A DNA stretch of 64,000 bases, taken from assembly GCA_951799445.1 (NCBI GenBank), contig OX637289.1:47778264-47842263 (forward strand), read 5' to 3'. Of the stretch, positions 1 to 9,991 are shown one piece after another; the first letter of the stretch is position 1; every line of letters begins with the position of its first letter. The position numbers and the translations under genes are program-made. A model generated the notes under the pieces. That model was not told the DNA's origin. It saw only the letters and a program-made list of their open reading frames with translations, and searched no databases. This DNA is from Pseudisothecium myosuroides (Eukaryota; Streptophyta; Bryopsida; Hypnales; Lembophyllaceae).

Positions 1-25
1 TCCATACTACGCACTTCCTTCAACA
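1..25 (-). repeat. 3' LTR of element C, cut by window edge
   Basis: Reverse complement of the first 25 bases of the family LTR (TGTTGAAGGAAGTGCGTAG...). It joins directly to internal RT sequence at base 26 with no polypurine tract, so the normal 3' end of the internal region has been deleted. Confidence 0.85.
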
Positions 26-1010
26 TTCTTCAGCTTACACTTGAGGTGTTCTCGTCCTTCTTGAACAAAGCCCTTTGGCTGGTCCATGTAGATCACCTCC
101 TCAAGGTTTGGATTGAGAAACGCCGTGATGACGTCCATTTGGTGCATCTCCAAGTCCATGGCTGCCCCTATCGCCGTCACGCATCGAATGGTGCAAAACT
201 TGGCCACGGGAGCAAAGGTCTCATTCAAGTCCACCCCTTCTACTTGGGAATACCCCTTGGCCACCAATCTCGCCTTGTAGCGCACAATGTGGCCCAAGGC
301 GTCTCTCTTGGTGCAAAACACCCACTTGCATCCAACACTTGCACGATCGGAAGGAAGCGGAGAGAGTTCCCAAGTCCCTTTGCTCATAAGTGAGGCATAC
401 TCCTCTTGCATGGCTTGCTCCCACTTGCTTGCATCTCGACTCTTCATGGCATCCCCAACATTGCGTGGATCTCTTGCATACGCCACATTGGCATGGTCCA
501 CTTGCTCTTGAGGCAAAATGTGGTTCATCCACCATTCTCCAAGCGGCCTACGCTCCCTTGTAGGATATCTTGGCTCTTGAGAAACATCTCCTTCTCCATC
601 ATCTTCGCTTGGTGCCCAACTGGAGGATGTGGTAGACTTCTCCTTGGGTGTTGGTGGTGTCTCTTCTTGGTCTCCATCCTCTTTCGGCAAAGCCTAGATG
701 GATGGAGATTTGTCCACCTCAAGCTCTAGTCCTCCATTGCTCCCACTTGGACACATCTCCAAAGTCGTAGACACCCCCTTGCTTCTCCTCAACGAAGGTG
801 ACATCTCGACTTTTGATGATCTTCTTCGACTCCAAACACATAAGCCGGTAGGCATTGGAGCCCTCACAATAGACCAAAAACAAGCACTTAGTGCCCTTGG
901 CATCAAGCTTAGAGCGTTGTGGGCTCAAATCCAAGGCATATGCAACGCATCCAAAAATGCACATGTGACCAAGGTTTGGCCTCTTCCCGCTCCATGCTTC
1001 TTGTGGTGTC

Positions 1011-2338
1011 TGTAGTTTGAATGTTATTTTAGTTTTAGTTCAATTGGTTGTTTTCCATGTCTTCTTGTAGATTTTACCAATTGGATGTGTAGTTTAGGAG
1101 TTTATTAGCGGAAGTTACCAATTGGGATTAGGATTCAGTTGAAGTGAGCGGTAAAGGAGTAGAATTCCAATTGGTAGTTAAGTTGGTTGGAAACTTGGGC
1201 TTATAGGCAGGTAGTTTCAATTGGCAGTTTAGTTTTTCCTTTGCATTGTGCAGGAGCTCCTTCCAATTGCCGGAAGTAAAACAATTGGAAGTTCTGTATT
1301 TTGGTTTTGGTTTTATGAATATAAGTGAATGTTTACAATTGTGAGTTTGTGCAAATGGTTGTGTATGTGATTGAATGTTTGATGGAATTAATTGAGGAAT
1401 TATGAGTATAAATGTGAACAATTGGTGAAGTAAACTGTGACTGGAAGTGAGTAAACAATTGTCAGAATATTGATAAATTGGATAATTAAGTGTGTATGGA
1501 AAGCCTGTGAGTATCAATTGGGTGTTTGAGAGAATTTGTGATGTTGAGAGAAAATAAAGAATTAGGTGATGTGATATTGAACTGAGAACTGTGGATATAA
1601 CAATTGGATTAAAATTCTATTTGATGTGATGAGTCTGTATCGAGTAAATGTGAGCATTGAGCCAATCGGAAATCTGTGTATTGAGAGATCAAGGAATTTT
1701 GAGTGACTGAGAGCTTTTGTGTGAAACCAATCGGAGAAGATACAGAATTAAAACCGATTGGAAAATGATAAGTTTGATTATAAAATAAATCCAATTGGTG
1801 ATAACTTAGAGTGATTATTAAATCATTGAGAGTAATTAATTGAGAAATATAATTTAAATTAATGTCATTAAATATAAAAATAGAAATTGAGAGTAATAAA
1901 TAAAATAAAAATGGATAAAGAATATTCTAAAAAGAAAATAAAGAAGTGTGCATTTTGCCAACGATTCGATAATATAAAGATGGAGTGCAAGACGAAAAAG
2001 GAGAATTTTATAGAAGAAAACAAAGCCAAGAAAGCAATTGGAGAAAAGCTAAAGATGAATAGCAATGAGAAGAATCTTGGAGAAAAGAATTAAAAAGAGA
2101 AGAACGATTGGAGTGAAGTTTAATTGGAGCAAAAGATAGAAATCCGAAACCAATTGAAATTATGATAAGTGGTTCTAAACGATGGTTATTGATATGATGT
2201 ATGGGATTTGTACTTAAAGAATCTTGCAATTGGATCTCTTAGGTGTAATTAAGATTCCTTTTTGAAGTAATTTACCTCCTACAGTTCGAACTCTACCTTA
2301 GGGATTTATTTTAGAAAAGAAATAAAAACCTATTTACA
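1011..2338. mobile_element. 1.33-kb LTR-like insertion of another family
   Basis: The 1328-bp insert splits the integrase region of element C exactly. Rejoining 1010 with 2344 restores the normal copia sequence, and GTGTC is present on both sides (1006-1010 and 2339-2343). The insert starts TGTAG and ends TTACA, the TG...CA ends with a 5-bp duplication expected of LTR-retrotransposon integration. It is AT-rich and unrelated to the surrounding family. It carries about a dozen exact CAATTGG motifs and several one-base variants. I see no clear internal LTR pair, so a solo LTR or a small non-autonomous element are both possible. Confidence 0.8.
1887..2093 (+). other. Short ORF with degenerate gag zinc-knuckle pattern
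   Basis: A 68-codon lysine-rich frame inside the 1.33-kb insertion. Residues 21-34 read CAFCQRFDNIKMEC, which is the CX2CX4HX4C gag knuckle spacing with Asn in place of His, followed by a basic run. It may be a decayed gag remnant, which would make the insert a non-autonomous element rather than a plain solo LTR, or it may be chance in AT-rich DNA. Confidence 0.3.
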
Positions 2339-4375
2339 GTGTCATAGATGCTACCGCAATTGTGGGACACCTATTGCGTGTGTATGCCGCATTTGATACG
2401 GCCTCCGCCCAAAGATCATACATGAGGCCTTCGGCATGCAACATGGCCCGTGCCATCTCCACAAGTGTGCGGTTGGCACGCTCCGCAACACAATTTTGTT
2501 ATGGAGTATAAGGGGCCGAAGTCTGATGTTGAATGCCATGGTCCCTCATGAAGGTCTCAAAGGCCTTGGACATGTATTCCCCTCCGTTGTCCGATCTCAA
2601 CACCATCACTTTCCGCCCTGATTCATTCTCCACAAGGGCCTTCCATGCCTTGAACCTCTCAAAAACATCACTCTTGCACTTGAGCATGAACACCCAAATC
2701 TTCCTCGAGAAGTCATCAATGAAAGTCAAGAAATACCTTGCGCCACCCATGGAAGTAGTCCTCATTGGGCCGCATACATCGAAGTGCACAATCTCCAATG
2801 CCTTGGTTGCCTTTGTCGCTCCATCACTTGAAAATGGTTTCCTGCCTTGCTTGCCTTCAATGGAAGCCTCACACGTAAGGTCGCCCGAGCTCTTTATCAC
2901 TTGCATGCCACCCACCATGCCTTGAAGGCTCTGCACACTCTTCACATTGAGGTGGCCCAATCTCTTGTGCCATAGCTCCAATGATTGTTGGTGGAGTGCT
3001 CCTTGTGCCACACACGCCACGCTGGTACCATTCACCGTTTTGAACTTGAGTTGGTACAAATTGCCTTCTCTCGGTGCGGTGACAATCATTTCTCCATTGG
3101 GTGCACCCAAAACACAACCCTTGTTGTTGAATTGCACCTTCAAATCTTGTGACACCAACTTGCTCATGGAGAGCAAGTTGGCATGCAACTTGGGCACATG
3201 CAATGCATCTTGGATGCGAATTCGTCGCATTTGGCCCTTCACCTCCACCACAATGCAACCCATGCCAATGGCATCCACCACGCCATTAACACCCAAATAC
3301 ACCTTGCGGTTGCTAATAGTGTCATACGTGAGGAAAGCTTGCCTATGCGGGGTCATGTGTTGAGTAGCACCCAAGTCAATGATCCAATGGAACATGTTGG
3401 TGTTATCATACCCATCATTAGCCGCAAATGCAAACTCATCTTCCTTCTCCTTGACACTAGCCTTGTTGGCACTCTCCTTCTTGGGCTGCTTACAATATCT
3501 TGCAAGGTGACCGGGCTTCCCACAATTGTAGCACGTGCGTGTCTCCTTTCGATATTGTGAGGTCCCTCCTTGGCCATATCGTGAGAGGAGAGCTGCCCCT
3601 CCGTCTTGGGACTCATTCTCCTTCCTCTTGGACACCTCATGCATCAACCTTGTCGTAATGAAAGCAAGAGTGAGCTCCTGCATGGGTCATGTCTCCAAAG
3701 CGGTGATGAGATACTCATGCAAAGGCGGCAAACTCTCTAGGAGAGTCATGACAATGTCTCCATCCGTCATGGGCACCTCCAAACAAGCCAATTGGTCCGC
3801 AAGTGCCTTGACCTTGTTGATGTGATCCAGCATGTCCTCGCCCTCTTGCACGTGAAGAACTTGCACCGAAGAAAGAGCATGTTGGACAAGCTCTTGGTCT
3901 CATAGATGTTGCAAAGAACTTGCCATGCTTCTGTTGGTCCCTTGCATGCTTGAACATGTGGAAGTTGCCTATCCGCAAGATTGCAAGCAATCACGGAGAA
4001 GGCCTTCTTGACCCTCCTATCATAGGGACTTCTTGGCTTTTACATCGGCATCGGATGAAGGAGGCGTCTCGGTGCCCTTCACAATCTCCCGCAAGTCCTT
4101 CTTGGCCAAGATCATCTCCATTTTGAACTTCCAAAGTCCAAAGTTGTCTCCATTGAACTTGTCAATGACCCTCACGACGTCTCCTTCACTAGTAGCCATG
4201 GTGCAATGACTCCCACTCCAAAGAAAGTCCCAATGAGCCTTCTACCACACCTCTTGTGGCTGCACCAACTCCAACACAACCCAAGGTGGTCTATATCTCT
4301 CCAAGAACCCCTCCAATGGTTTCCAAATGCACAACCAGCCCTCTTATGGTTGCATAAACTCTACAAGGACATCAA

Positions 4376-4870
4376 GTGCTCCAAGTCTCTCCAATCAGAC
4401 CCCCCCTGATCCAAATCTCACTTGTGAACACTCCAATGCTCCTAGTCTCTCCAATCAGATCTCAAGTGATCCAAATCTCTCTTGTGAACCCTCAAATGCA
4501 CCAAGTCTCTCCAATCAGATCTCAAGTGATCCAAATCTCTCTTGTGAACACTCCAATGCTCCAAGTCTCTCCAATCAGATCTCAAGTGATCCAAATCTCT
4601 CTTATGAACACTCCAATGCTCCTAGTCTTCCCCAATCAGATCTCAAGTGATCCAAATCTCGACTATGAACACTCCAATGCTCCAAGTCTCTACAATCAGA
4701 TCCCAAGTGATCCAAGTGTCTCTAGTGAACACTCCAATGCTCCAAGTCTCTACAATCATATCCCAAGTGATCCAAATCTCTCTTGTGAACCCTCAAATGC
4801 TCCAAGTCTCTCCAATCAGATCTCAAGTGGTCCAAATCACTCCAATCAAATTACAAGTCCTCCAAATCAC
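4376..4870 (-). repeat. 60-bp leader tandem array of element C (~8 units)
   Basis: About eight diverged copies of the family 60-bp unit between the primer site and gag. The plus strand shows repeated CTCCAATCAGATC and CTTGTGAACACTCC blocks every 60 bases. Confidence 0.9.
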
Positions 4871-5140
4871 TCAAATAAGGCACTATACGAACAAATCAGC
4901 CCTCCTTGAGACTAGATCAAACCCTAGCTCTCAACTCACACCATGAAGCACCCAATCAGGCCTCCAAGAACAAAATGGAACCCAAAACCAGAAAATACCT
5001 CACAAACTTGCAAGATCTTGATCCAAAATGCTCCAAAATGATCCCAAAATAACCCCAAACTTCACTTACTTGAAGCTCCAATACTTCTCCACCAACACAC
5101 CTTGCAAAGAGATCTGATCTCTTTGGAGCAACTCACATGA

Positions 5141-5154
5141 GTGGGCCCATAACC
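5141..5154 (-). promoter_or_regulatory. Primer binding site of element C
   Basis: GTGGGCCCATAACC on the plus strand directly abuts the 5' LTR. Read on the element strand it is complementary to the anticodon arm of plant initiator tRNA-Met, so it appears to use an internal (half-tRNA) primer. Confidence 0.7.
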
Positions 5155-5463
5155 TTTTGAAGAAAAGAACACCAAGGTAATGTATTCCAATGAAGGGGTA
5201 TCACAAAAAAGGTTGGGAAAGGGGTACCAAGCCCATGCAAGGGCTGATCTCTTATACTACTCTACCAACAAGTCCAAGGACTAACCATATGGATTATATT
5301 ACCTCCACAAGGGCTGCCCTCTCTAAATGCACATTGGTTTGACTACAAACAACTCCAAATTAAGGTCAGCCCATCGAATGAGCTCCTACAACATCCAACT
5401 AAGGTTGGACTATACTAGGAGCTCCTATAAGCCATCTAACCATACTACACACTTCGTTCAACA
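5155..5463 (-). repeat. 5' LTR of element C
   Basis: 309-bp LTR of the CTTCAAAA-ending type with private variants (GTGGAGGTAATAT and CCTTGGACTT on the LTR strand). The LTR fragment at 13386-13570 shares these variants. Confidence 0.92.
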
Positions 5464-5607
5464 GGAGATTGTGGAGGGCACTGAGACGCCTCCTTCATCC
5501 GATGCCGATGCCGATGTAAAAGCCAAGAAGTCCTATGATAGGAGGGTCAAGAAGGCCTTCGCCGTGATTGCTTGCAATCTTGCGGATAGGCAACTTGCAC
5601 ATGTTCG
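5464..5607 (+). pseudogene. Gag fragment, probably from element E, inverted
   Basis: 144 bp of plus-strand gag, matching roughly residues 38-85 (EIVEGTETPPSSDADADVKA onward to LAHVR). It is bounded by two minus LTRs. It starts with GGAGA, the point where the gag start at 13571-13685 (minus) stops with TCTCC. The two pieces are therefore probably neighbouring halves of one gag gene that are now in opposite orientation. Confidence 0.75.
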
Positions 5608-5917
5608 TATTGAAGAAAAGAACACCAAGGTAATGTATTCCAATGAAGGGGTATCACAAACAAGGTTGGGAAAGGGGTATCAAGCCAATGCAAGGGCTGA
5701 TCTCTTATACTACTCTACCACCAAGTGGCATGACTAACCATATGGGTTATATCACCTCTACAAGGGCTGCCCTCTCTAAATGCACATTGGTTTGACTACA
5801 AACAACTCCTAACTAAGGTCAGCCCATCGTTTGAGCTCCTACAACATCCAACTAAGGTTAGACTATACTAGGAGCTCCTATAAGCCATCTAATCCATACT
5901 ACGCACTTCCTTCAACA
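5608..5917 (-). repeat. 3' LTR of element D (TA type)
   Basis: 310-bp LTR that begins TATTGAAG on the plus strand and ends TTCAACA. The adjoining internal sequence is the polypurine tract AAAGTGGGAG on the element strand. Confidence 0.95.
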
Positions 5918-8900
5918 CTCCCACTTTGTTTGTTGACAAACAATGTCAAACCCATCTCCTTACGAAGATCTTCATGTCGAGGCTTTCCAAGCGACTTCGT
6001 AAGCACATCTGCCACCATGCGCTCTGTAGGAACATACCTCATCTCAATCACATCACTTTCAACTTTCTCACGAATGAAATGGTGTTGAATGTCAATGTGT
6101 TTGCTCCGAGAGTGATGAATTGGATTCTTCACCAAGGCAATGGCGCCTTGGTTGTCACACATGATACGTGTGCTCTTCTCTTGCTCAAGTCCAACATCAC
6201 TCATGAGTTGCCTTAGCCATATGGCCTCCCTCGTGCATTGGCTAATGGCCATGTACTCTGCCTCGGTAGTAGACAAGGCAACAGTGGGTTGTTTCTTGGA
6301 ATTCCACGAGATGGCACCGCCTCCAAGCATAAACACATAGCCCGTTGTCGACCTCCTATCACTTGCATCTCCGGCCCAATCGGCATCACAAAAGCCCACC
6401 AATGCAAGGCTCTTGCCTCCAAGAACTAATTTCGCCTCCAATGTACCTTGAAGGTACCGCATGATTCTCTTGACCGCTGCCCAATGTTTGGGACCGCTTT
6501 TGGACATATGTTGACTCACCACACTCATGGCAAATGCAAGGTCAGGCCTTGTGGCCACCATCGCATACATCAAGCTCCCCACCGCGGCTTTGTATGGCAC
6601 ATCTTGCATTTCTGCCTTGATACCTTCAAACTCCTCATCTGTGAGCTTGGCCATCTTCTCCTTCACATCAAGAGGAGTGCCAATGGATTTGCACCCCTCC
6701 ATGTTGAAGCGCTTCAACACCTCCCCAATGTACTTGCTTTGGCTCATGGTGATGGTGCGGGCAGCCCTTTGCCTTGTAAACTCCACACCAAGGCAATAGT
6801 GTAGCTCTCCAAGATCACTCATATCATATTGGCTCTTCAACATGGTCTTCACCTCCTCCATTTTGCGCATGGTGTTGGTCATGATGATCAAGTCATCCAC
6901 ATAGACAATGACAATCACCAAGTACGCACTTGTTTGCTTGATGTAGAGAGAGTGGTCCGCATCACTCCTTGTGTAGCCTTCCCTCGCAAACAATGCATCA
7001 ATATCCATGTACCATGCTCTTCCGGACTGCCTCAACCCGTAGATGGCCTTCTTAAGCTTACACTTGAGGTGTTCTCGTCCTTCTTGAACAAAGCCCTTTG
7101 GCTGGTCCATGTAGATCACCTCCTCGAGGTTTGGATTGAGAAACGCCGTGATGACGTCCATTTGGTGCATCTCCAAGTCCATGGCTGCCCCTATCGCCGT
7201 CACGCATCGAATGGTGCAAAACTTGGCCACGGGAGCAAAGGTCTCATTGAAGTCCACCCCTTCTACTTGGGAATACCCCTTGGCCACCAATCTCGCCTTG
7301 TAGCGTACAATGTGGCCCAAGGCGTCTCTCTTGGTGCAAAACACCCACTTGCATCCAACACTTGCACGATCGGAAGGAAGCGGAGAGAGTTCCCAAGTCC
7401 CTTTGCTCATAAGGGAGGCATACTCCTCTTGCATGGCTTGCTCCCACTTGCTTGCATCTGGACTCTTCATGGCTTCCCCAACATTGCGTGGATCTCTTGC
7501 ATATGCCACATTGGCATGTTCCACTTGCTCTTGAGGCAAAATGTGGTTCATCCACCATTCTCCAAGCGGCCTACGCTCCCTTGTAGGATATCTTGGCTCT
7601 TGAGAAACATCTCCTTCTCCATCATCTTCGCTTGGTGCCCAACTGGAGGATGTGGTAGACTTCTCCTTGGGTGTTGGTGGTGTCTCTTCTTGGTCTCCAT
7701 CCTCTTTCGGCAAAGCCTGGATGGTTGGAGATTTGTCCACCTCAAGCTCTAGTCCTCCATTGCTCCCACTTGGACACATCTCCAAAGTCGTAGACACCCC
7801 TTGCTTCTCCTCAACGAAGGTGACATCTCGACTCTTGATGATCTTCTTCGACTCCAAACACATAAGCCGGTAGGCTTTGGAGCCCTCACAATAGCCCAAA
7901 AACAAGCACTTAGTGCCCTTGGCATCAAGCTTAGAGCGTTGTGGGCTCAAATCCAAGGCATATGCAACGCATCCAAAAATGCGCATGTGACCAAGGTTTG
8001 GCCTCTTCCCGCTCCATGCTTCTTGTGGTGTCATAGATGCTACCGCAATTGTGGGACACCTATTGCGTGTGTATGCCGCATTCGATACGGCCTCCGCCCA
8101 AAGATCATACGTGAGGCCTTGGGCATGCAACATGGCCCGTGCCATCTCCACAAGTGTGCGGTTGGCACGCTCCGCCACACCATTTTGTTGTGGAGTATAA
8201 GGGGCCGAAGTTTGATGTTGAATGCCATGGTCCCTCATGAAGGTCTCAAAGGCCTTGGACATGTATTCCCCTCCGTTGTCCGATCTCAACACCATCACTT
8301 TTCGCCCCGATTCATTCTCCACAAGGGCCTTCCATGCCTTGAACCTCTCAAAAACATCACTCTTGCACTTGAGCATGAACACCCAAATCTTCCTCGAGAA
8401 GTCATCAATGAAAGTCAAGAAATACCTTGCGCCACCCATGGAAGTAGTCCTCATTGGGCCGCATACATCGGAGTGCACAATCTCCAAAACCTTAGTTGCC
8501 CTTGTCGCTCCATCATTTGGAAATGGTTTCCTGGCTTGCTTGCCTTCAATGGAAGCCTCACATGTAAGGTCGCCCGAGCTCTTTATCACTTGCATGCCAC
8601 CCACCATGCCTTGAAGGCTCTGCACACTCTTCACATTGAGGTGGCCTAATCTCTTGTGCCATAGCTCCAAAGACTGTTGGTGAAGTGCTCCTTGTGCCAC
8701 ACACGCCACGCTGGTACCATTCACCGTTTTGAACTTGAGTTGGTACAAATTGCCTTCTCTCGGTGCGGTGACAATCATTTCTCCATTGAGTGCACCCAAA
8801 ACACAACCCTTGTTGTTGAATTGCACCTTCAAATCTTGTGAAACCAGCTTGCTCACGGAGAGCAAATTGGCATGCAACTTGGGCACATGCAATGCATCTT

Positions 8901-9906
8901 GGATGCGAATTCGCCTCATTTGGCCCTTCACCTCCACCTCCACCACAATGCAACCCATGCCAATGGCATCAACCACACCATTGTCACCCAAAAACACCTT
9001 GCGGTTGCTAATAGTCTCATACGTGAGGAAAGCTTGCCTATACGGGGTCATGTGTTGAGTAGCACCCGAGTCAATGATCCAATGGAACATGTTGGTGTTA
9101 TCATAGCCATCATTAGCCGCAAATGCAAACTCATCTTCCTCCTCCTTCACACTAGCCTTGTTAGCGCTCTCCTTCTTGGGTTGCTTACAATATCTTGCAA
9201 GGTGACCGGGCTTCCCACAATTGTAGCACGTGCGTGTCTCCTTCCGATGTTGTGAGGTCCCTCCTTGGCCATATCGTGAGAGAAGAGCTGCCCCTCCGTC
9301 TTGGGTCTCATTCTCCTTCCTCTTGGACACCTCATGCATCAACCTTGCTGTAATGAAAGCAAGCGTGAGCTCCTCCATGGGTCTTGTCTCCAAAGCGGTG
9401 ATGAGATACTCATACGAAGGCGGCAAACTCTCAAGCAATGTCATGACAATGTCTCCATCCGTCACGGGCACCTCCAAACAAGCTAGTTGGTCCGCAAGTG
9501 CCTTGACCTTGTTGATGTGGTCCAGCATGTCCTCGCCCTCTTGCATCTTGCAGGTGAAGAACTTGCTTCGAAGAAAGAGCATGTTGGACAAGCTCTTTGT
9601 TTCATGGATGTTGCAAAGAACTTGCCATGCTTCTGCTGGTCCCTTGCATGCTCGAACATGTGCAAGTTGCCTATCTACAAGATTGCAAGCAATCACGGAG
9701 AAGGCCTTCTTGACCCTCCTATCGTAGGACTTCTTGGCTTTTACATCGGCATCGGCATCGGATGAAGGAGGTGTCTCGGTGCCCTCCACAATCTCCCACA
9801 AGTCCTTCTCAGCCAAGATCATCTCCATCTTGAACTTCCAAAGTCCAAAGTTATCTCCATTGAACTTGTCAATGACCCTCACGCCGTCTCCTTCACTAGT
9901 AGCCAT
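5899..9906 (-). CDS. Copia gag-pol polyprotein, element D (integrase C452S)
   Basis: Uninterrupted 1335-residue polyprotein that would encode capsid, protease, integrase, RT and RNase H for cytoplasmic particles and nuclear integration. Domains: gag about 1-250 with zinc knuckle CYNCGKPGHLARYC (227-240); protease DSGAT (279-283); HHCC zinc region about 417-452; integrase core with D480, D543 and E579 (DD35E); RT with QMDVITAFL (D917) and YVDD (1002-1005); RNase H with GFCDADW, TEAEY and the D1251 region. The start ATG sits in the context CCATGGC. The last Cys of HHCC is Ser (CEAS), unlike copies I and P, so integration in cis may be impaired. The stop lies 19 nt inside the 3' LTR. Confidence 0.95.
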   Translation of the reverse strand: MATSEGDGVRVIDKFNGDNFGLWKFKMEMILAEKDLWEIVEGTETPPSSDADADVKAKKSYDRRVKKAFSVIACNLVDRQLAHVRACKGPAEAWQVLCNIHETKSLSNMLFLRSKFFTCKMQEGEDMLDHINKVKALADQLACLEVPVTDGDIVMTLLESLPPSYEYLITALETRPMEELTLAFITARLMHEVSKRKENETQDGGAALLSRYGQGGTSQHRKETRTCYNCGKPGHLARYCKQPKKESANKASVKEEEDEFAFAANDGYDNTNMFHWIIDSGATQHMTPYRQAFLTYETISNRKVFLGDNGVVDAIGMGCIVVEVEVKGQMRRIRIQDALHVPKLHANLLSVSKLVSQDLKVQFNNKGCVLGALNGEMIVTAPREGNLYQLKFKTVNGTSVACVAQGALHQQSLELWHKRLGHLNVKSVQSLQGMVGGMQVIKSSGDLTCEASIEGKQARKPFPNDGATRATKVLEIVHSDVCGPMRTTSMGGARYFLTFIDDFSRKIWVFMLKCKSDVFERFKAWKALVENESGRKVMVLRSDNGGEYMSKAFETFMRDHGIQHQTSAPYTPQQNGVAERANRTLVEMARAMLHAQGLTYDLWAEAVSNAAYTRNRCPTIAVASMTPQEAWSGKRPNLGHMRIFGCVAYALDLSPQRSKLDAKGTKCLFLGYCEGSKAYRLMCLESKKIIKSRDVTFVEEKQGVSTTLEMCPSGSNGGLELEVDKSPTIQALPKEDGDQEETPPTPKEKSTTSSSWAPSEDDGEGDVSQEPRYPTRERRPLGEWWMNHILPQEQVEHANVAYARDPRNVGEAMKSPDASKWEQAMQEEYASLMSKGTWELSPLPSDRASVGCKWVFCTKRDALGHIVRYKARLVAKGYSQVEGVDFNETFAPVAKFCTIRCVTAIGAAMDLEMHQMDVITAFLNPNLEEVIYMDQPKGFVQEGREHLKCKLKKAIYGLRQSGRAWYMDIDALFAREGYTRSDADHSLYIKQTSAYLVIVIVYVDDLIIMTNTMRKMEEVKTMLKSQYDMSDLGELHYCLGVEFTRQRAARTITMSQSKYIGEVLKRFNMEGCKSIGTPLDVKEKMAKLTDEEFEGIKAEMQDVPYKAAVGSLMYAMVATRPDLAFAMSVVSQHMSKSGPKHWAAVKRIMRYLQGTLEAKLVLGGKSLALVGFCDADWAGDASDRRSTTGYVFMLGGGAISWNSKKQPTVALSTTEAEYMAISQCTREAIWLRQLMSDVGLEQEKSTRIMCDNQGAIALVKNPIHHSRSKHIDIQHHFIREKVESDVIEMRYVPTERMVADVLTKSLGKPRHEDLRKEMGLTLFVNKQSGSVEGSA

Positions 9907-9991
9907 GGTGAAATGACTCCCACTCCAAAGGAAGTCCCAATCAGCCCTCTACTACACCTCTTGTGGTTGCACCAATCTCAATTTGACCCTA

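Larger units (their letters stand above)
7..4199 (-). pseudogene. Broken copia gag-pol of element C
   Basis: Reading leftward from the ATG at 4197-4199: gag N-terminus with frame damage around 3690-4100, then a long open stretch (3683-2499) with the CCHC zinc knuckle, protease DSG changed to DLG, the HHCC region with CEAS in place of CEAC, and the integrase core. The frame is interrupted by the insertion at 1011-2338. It resumes at 1010 with the integrase C-terminal part and the RT start, then ends in NVEGSA and a stop formed by the LTR at 7-9. The missing RT YVDD box and RNase H, the frameshifts and the altered protease and zinc residues make this a dead copy. Confidence 0.9.
1..5463 (-). 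mobile_element. Copia element C, degraded, minus strand
   Basis: Minus-strand Ty1/copia copy. Its 5' LTR is at 5155-5463, the leader with its tandem array at 4200-5154, a broken gag-pol at 7-4199, and the first 25 bases of the window are the start of its 3' LTR. Relative to intact copies it lacks about 1.1 kb between the reverse transcriptase KCKLK motif and the 3' LTR, so the RT active site and RNase H are gone. A foreign element sits at 1011-2338. The base pairs next to its 5' LTR (GGAGA, 5464-5468) are the reverse complement of those next to the LTR fragment at 13386-13570, which shares its private LTR variants. Confidence 0.9.

Noticed and set aside
1128..1517. 129-codon minus-strand frame in the 1.33-kb insert
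   Set aside because: Rich in repeated low-complexity residues from AT-rich CAATTGG-bearing sequence, with no domain pattern.
2340..2360. Possible gene start at the right edge of the 1.33-kb insert
   Set aside because: Rejoining the flanks shows this is simply the integrase sequence of element C resuming after the target duplication.
6829..7752. 307-codon frame antisense to the RT region of element D
   Set aside because: Shadow frame opposite a highly conserved polyprotein. The same antisense frame recurs in every copy and has no protein motif.
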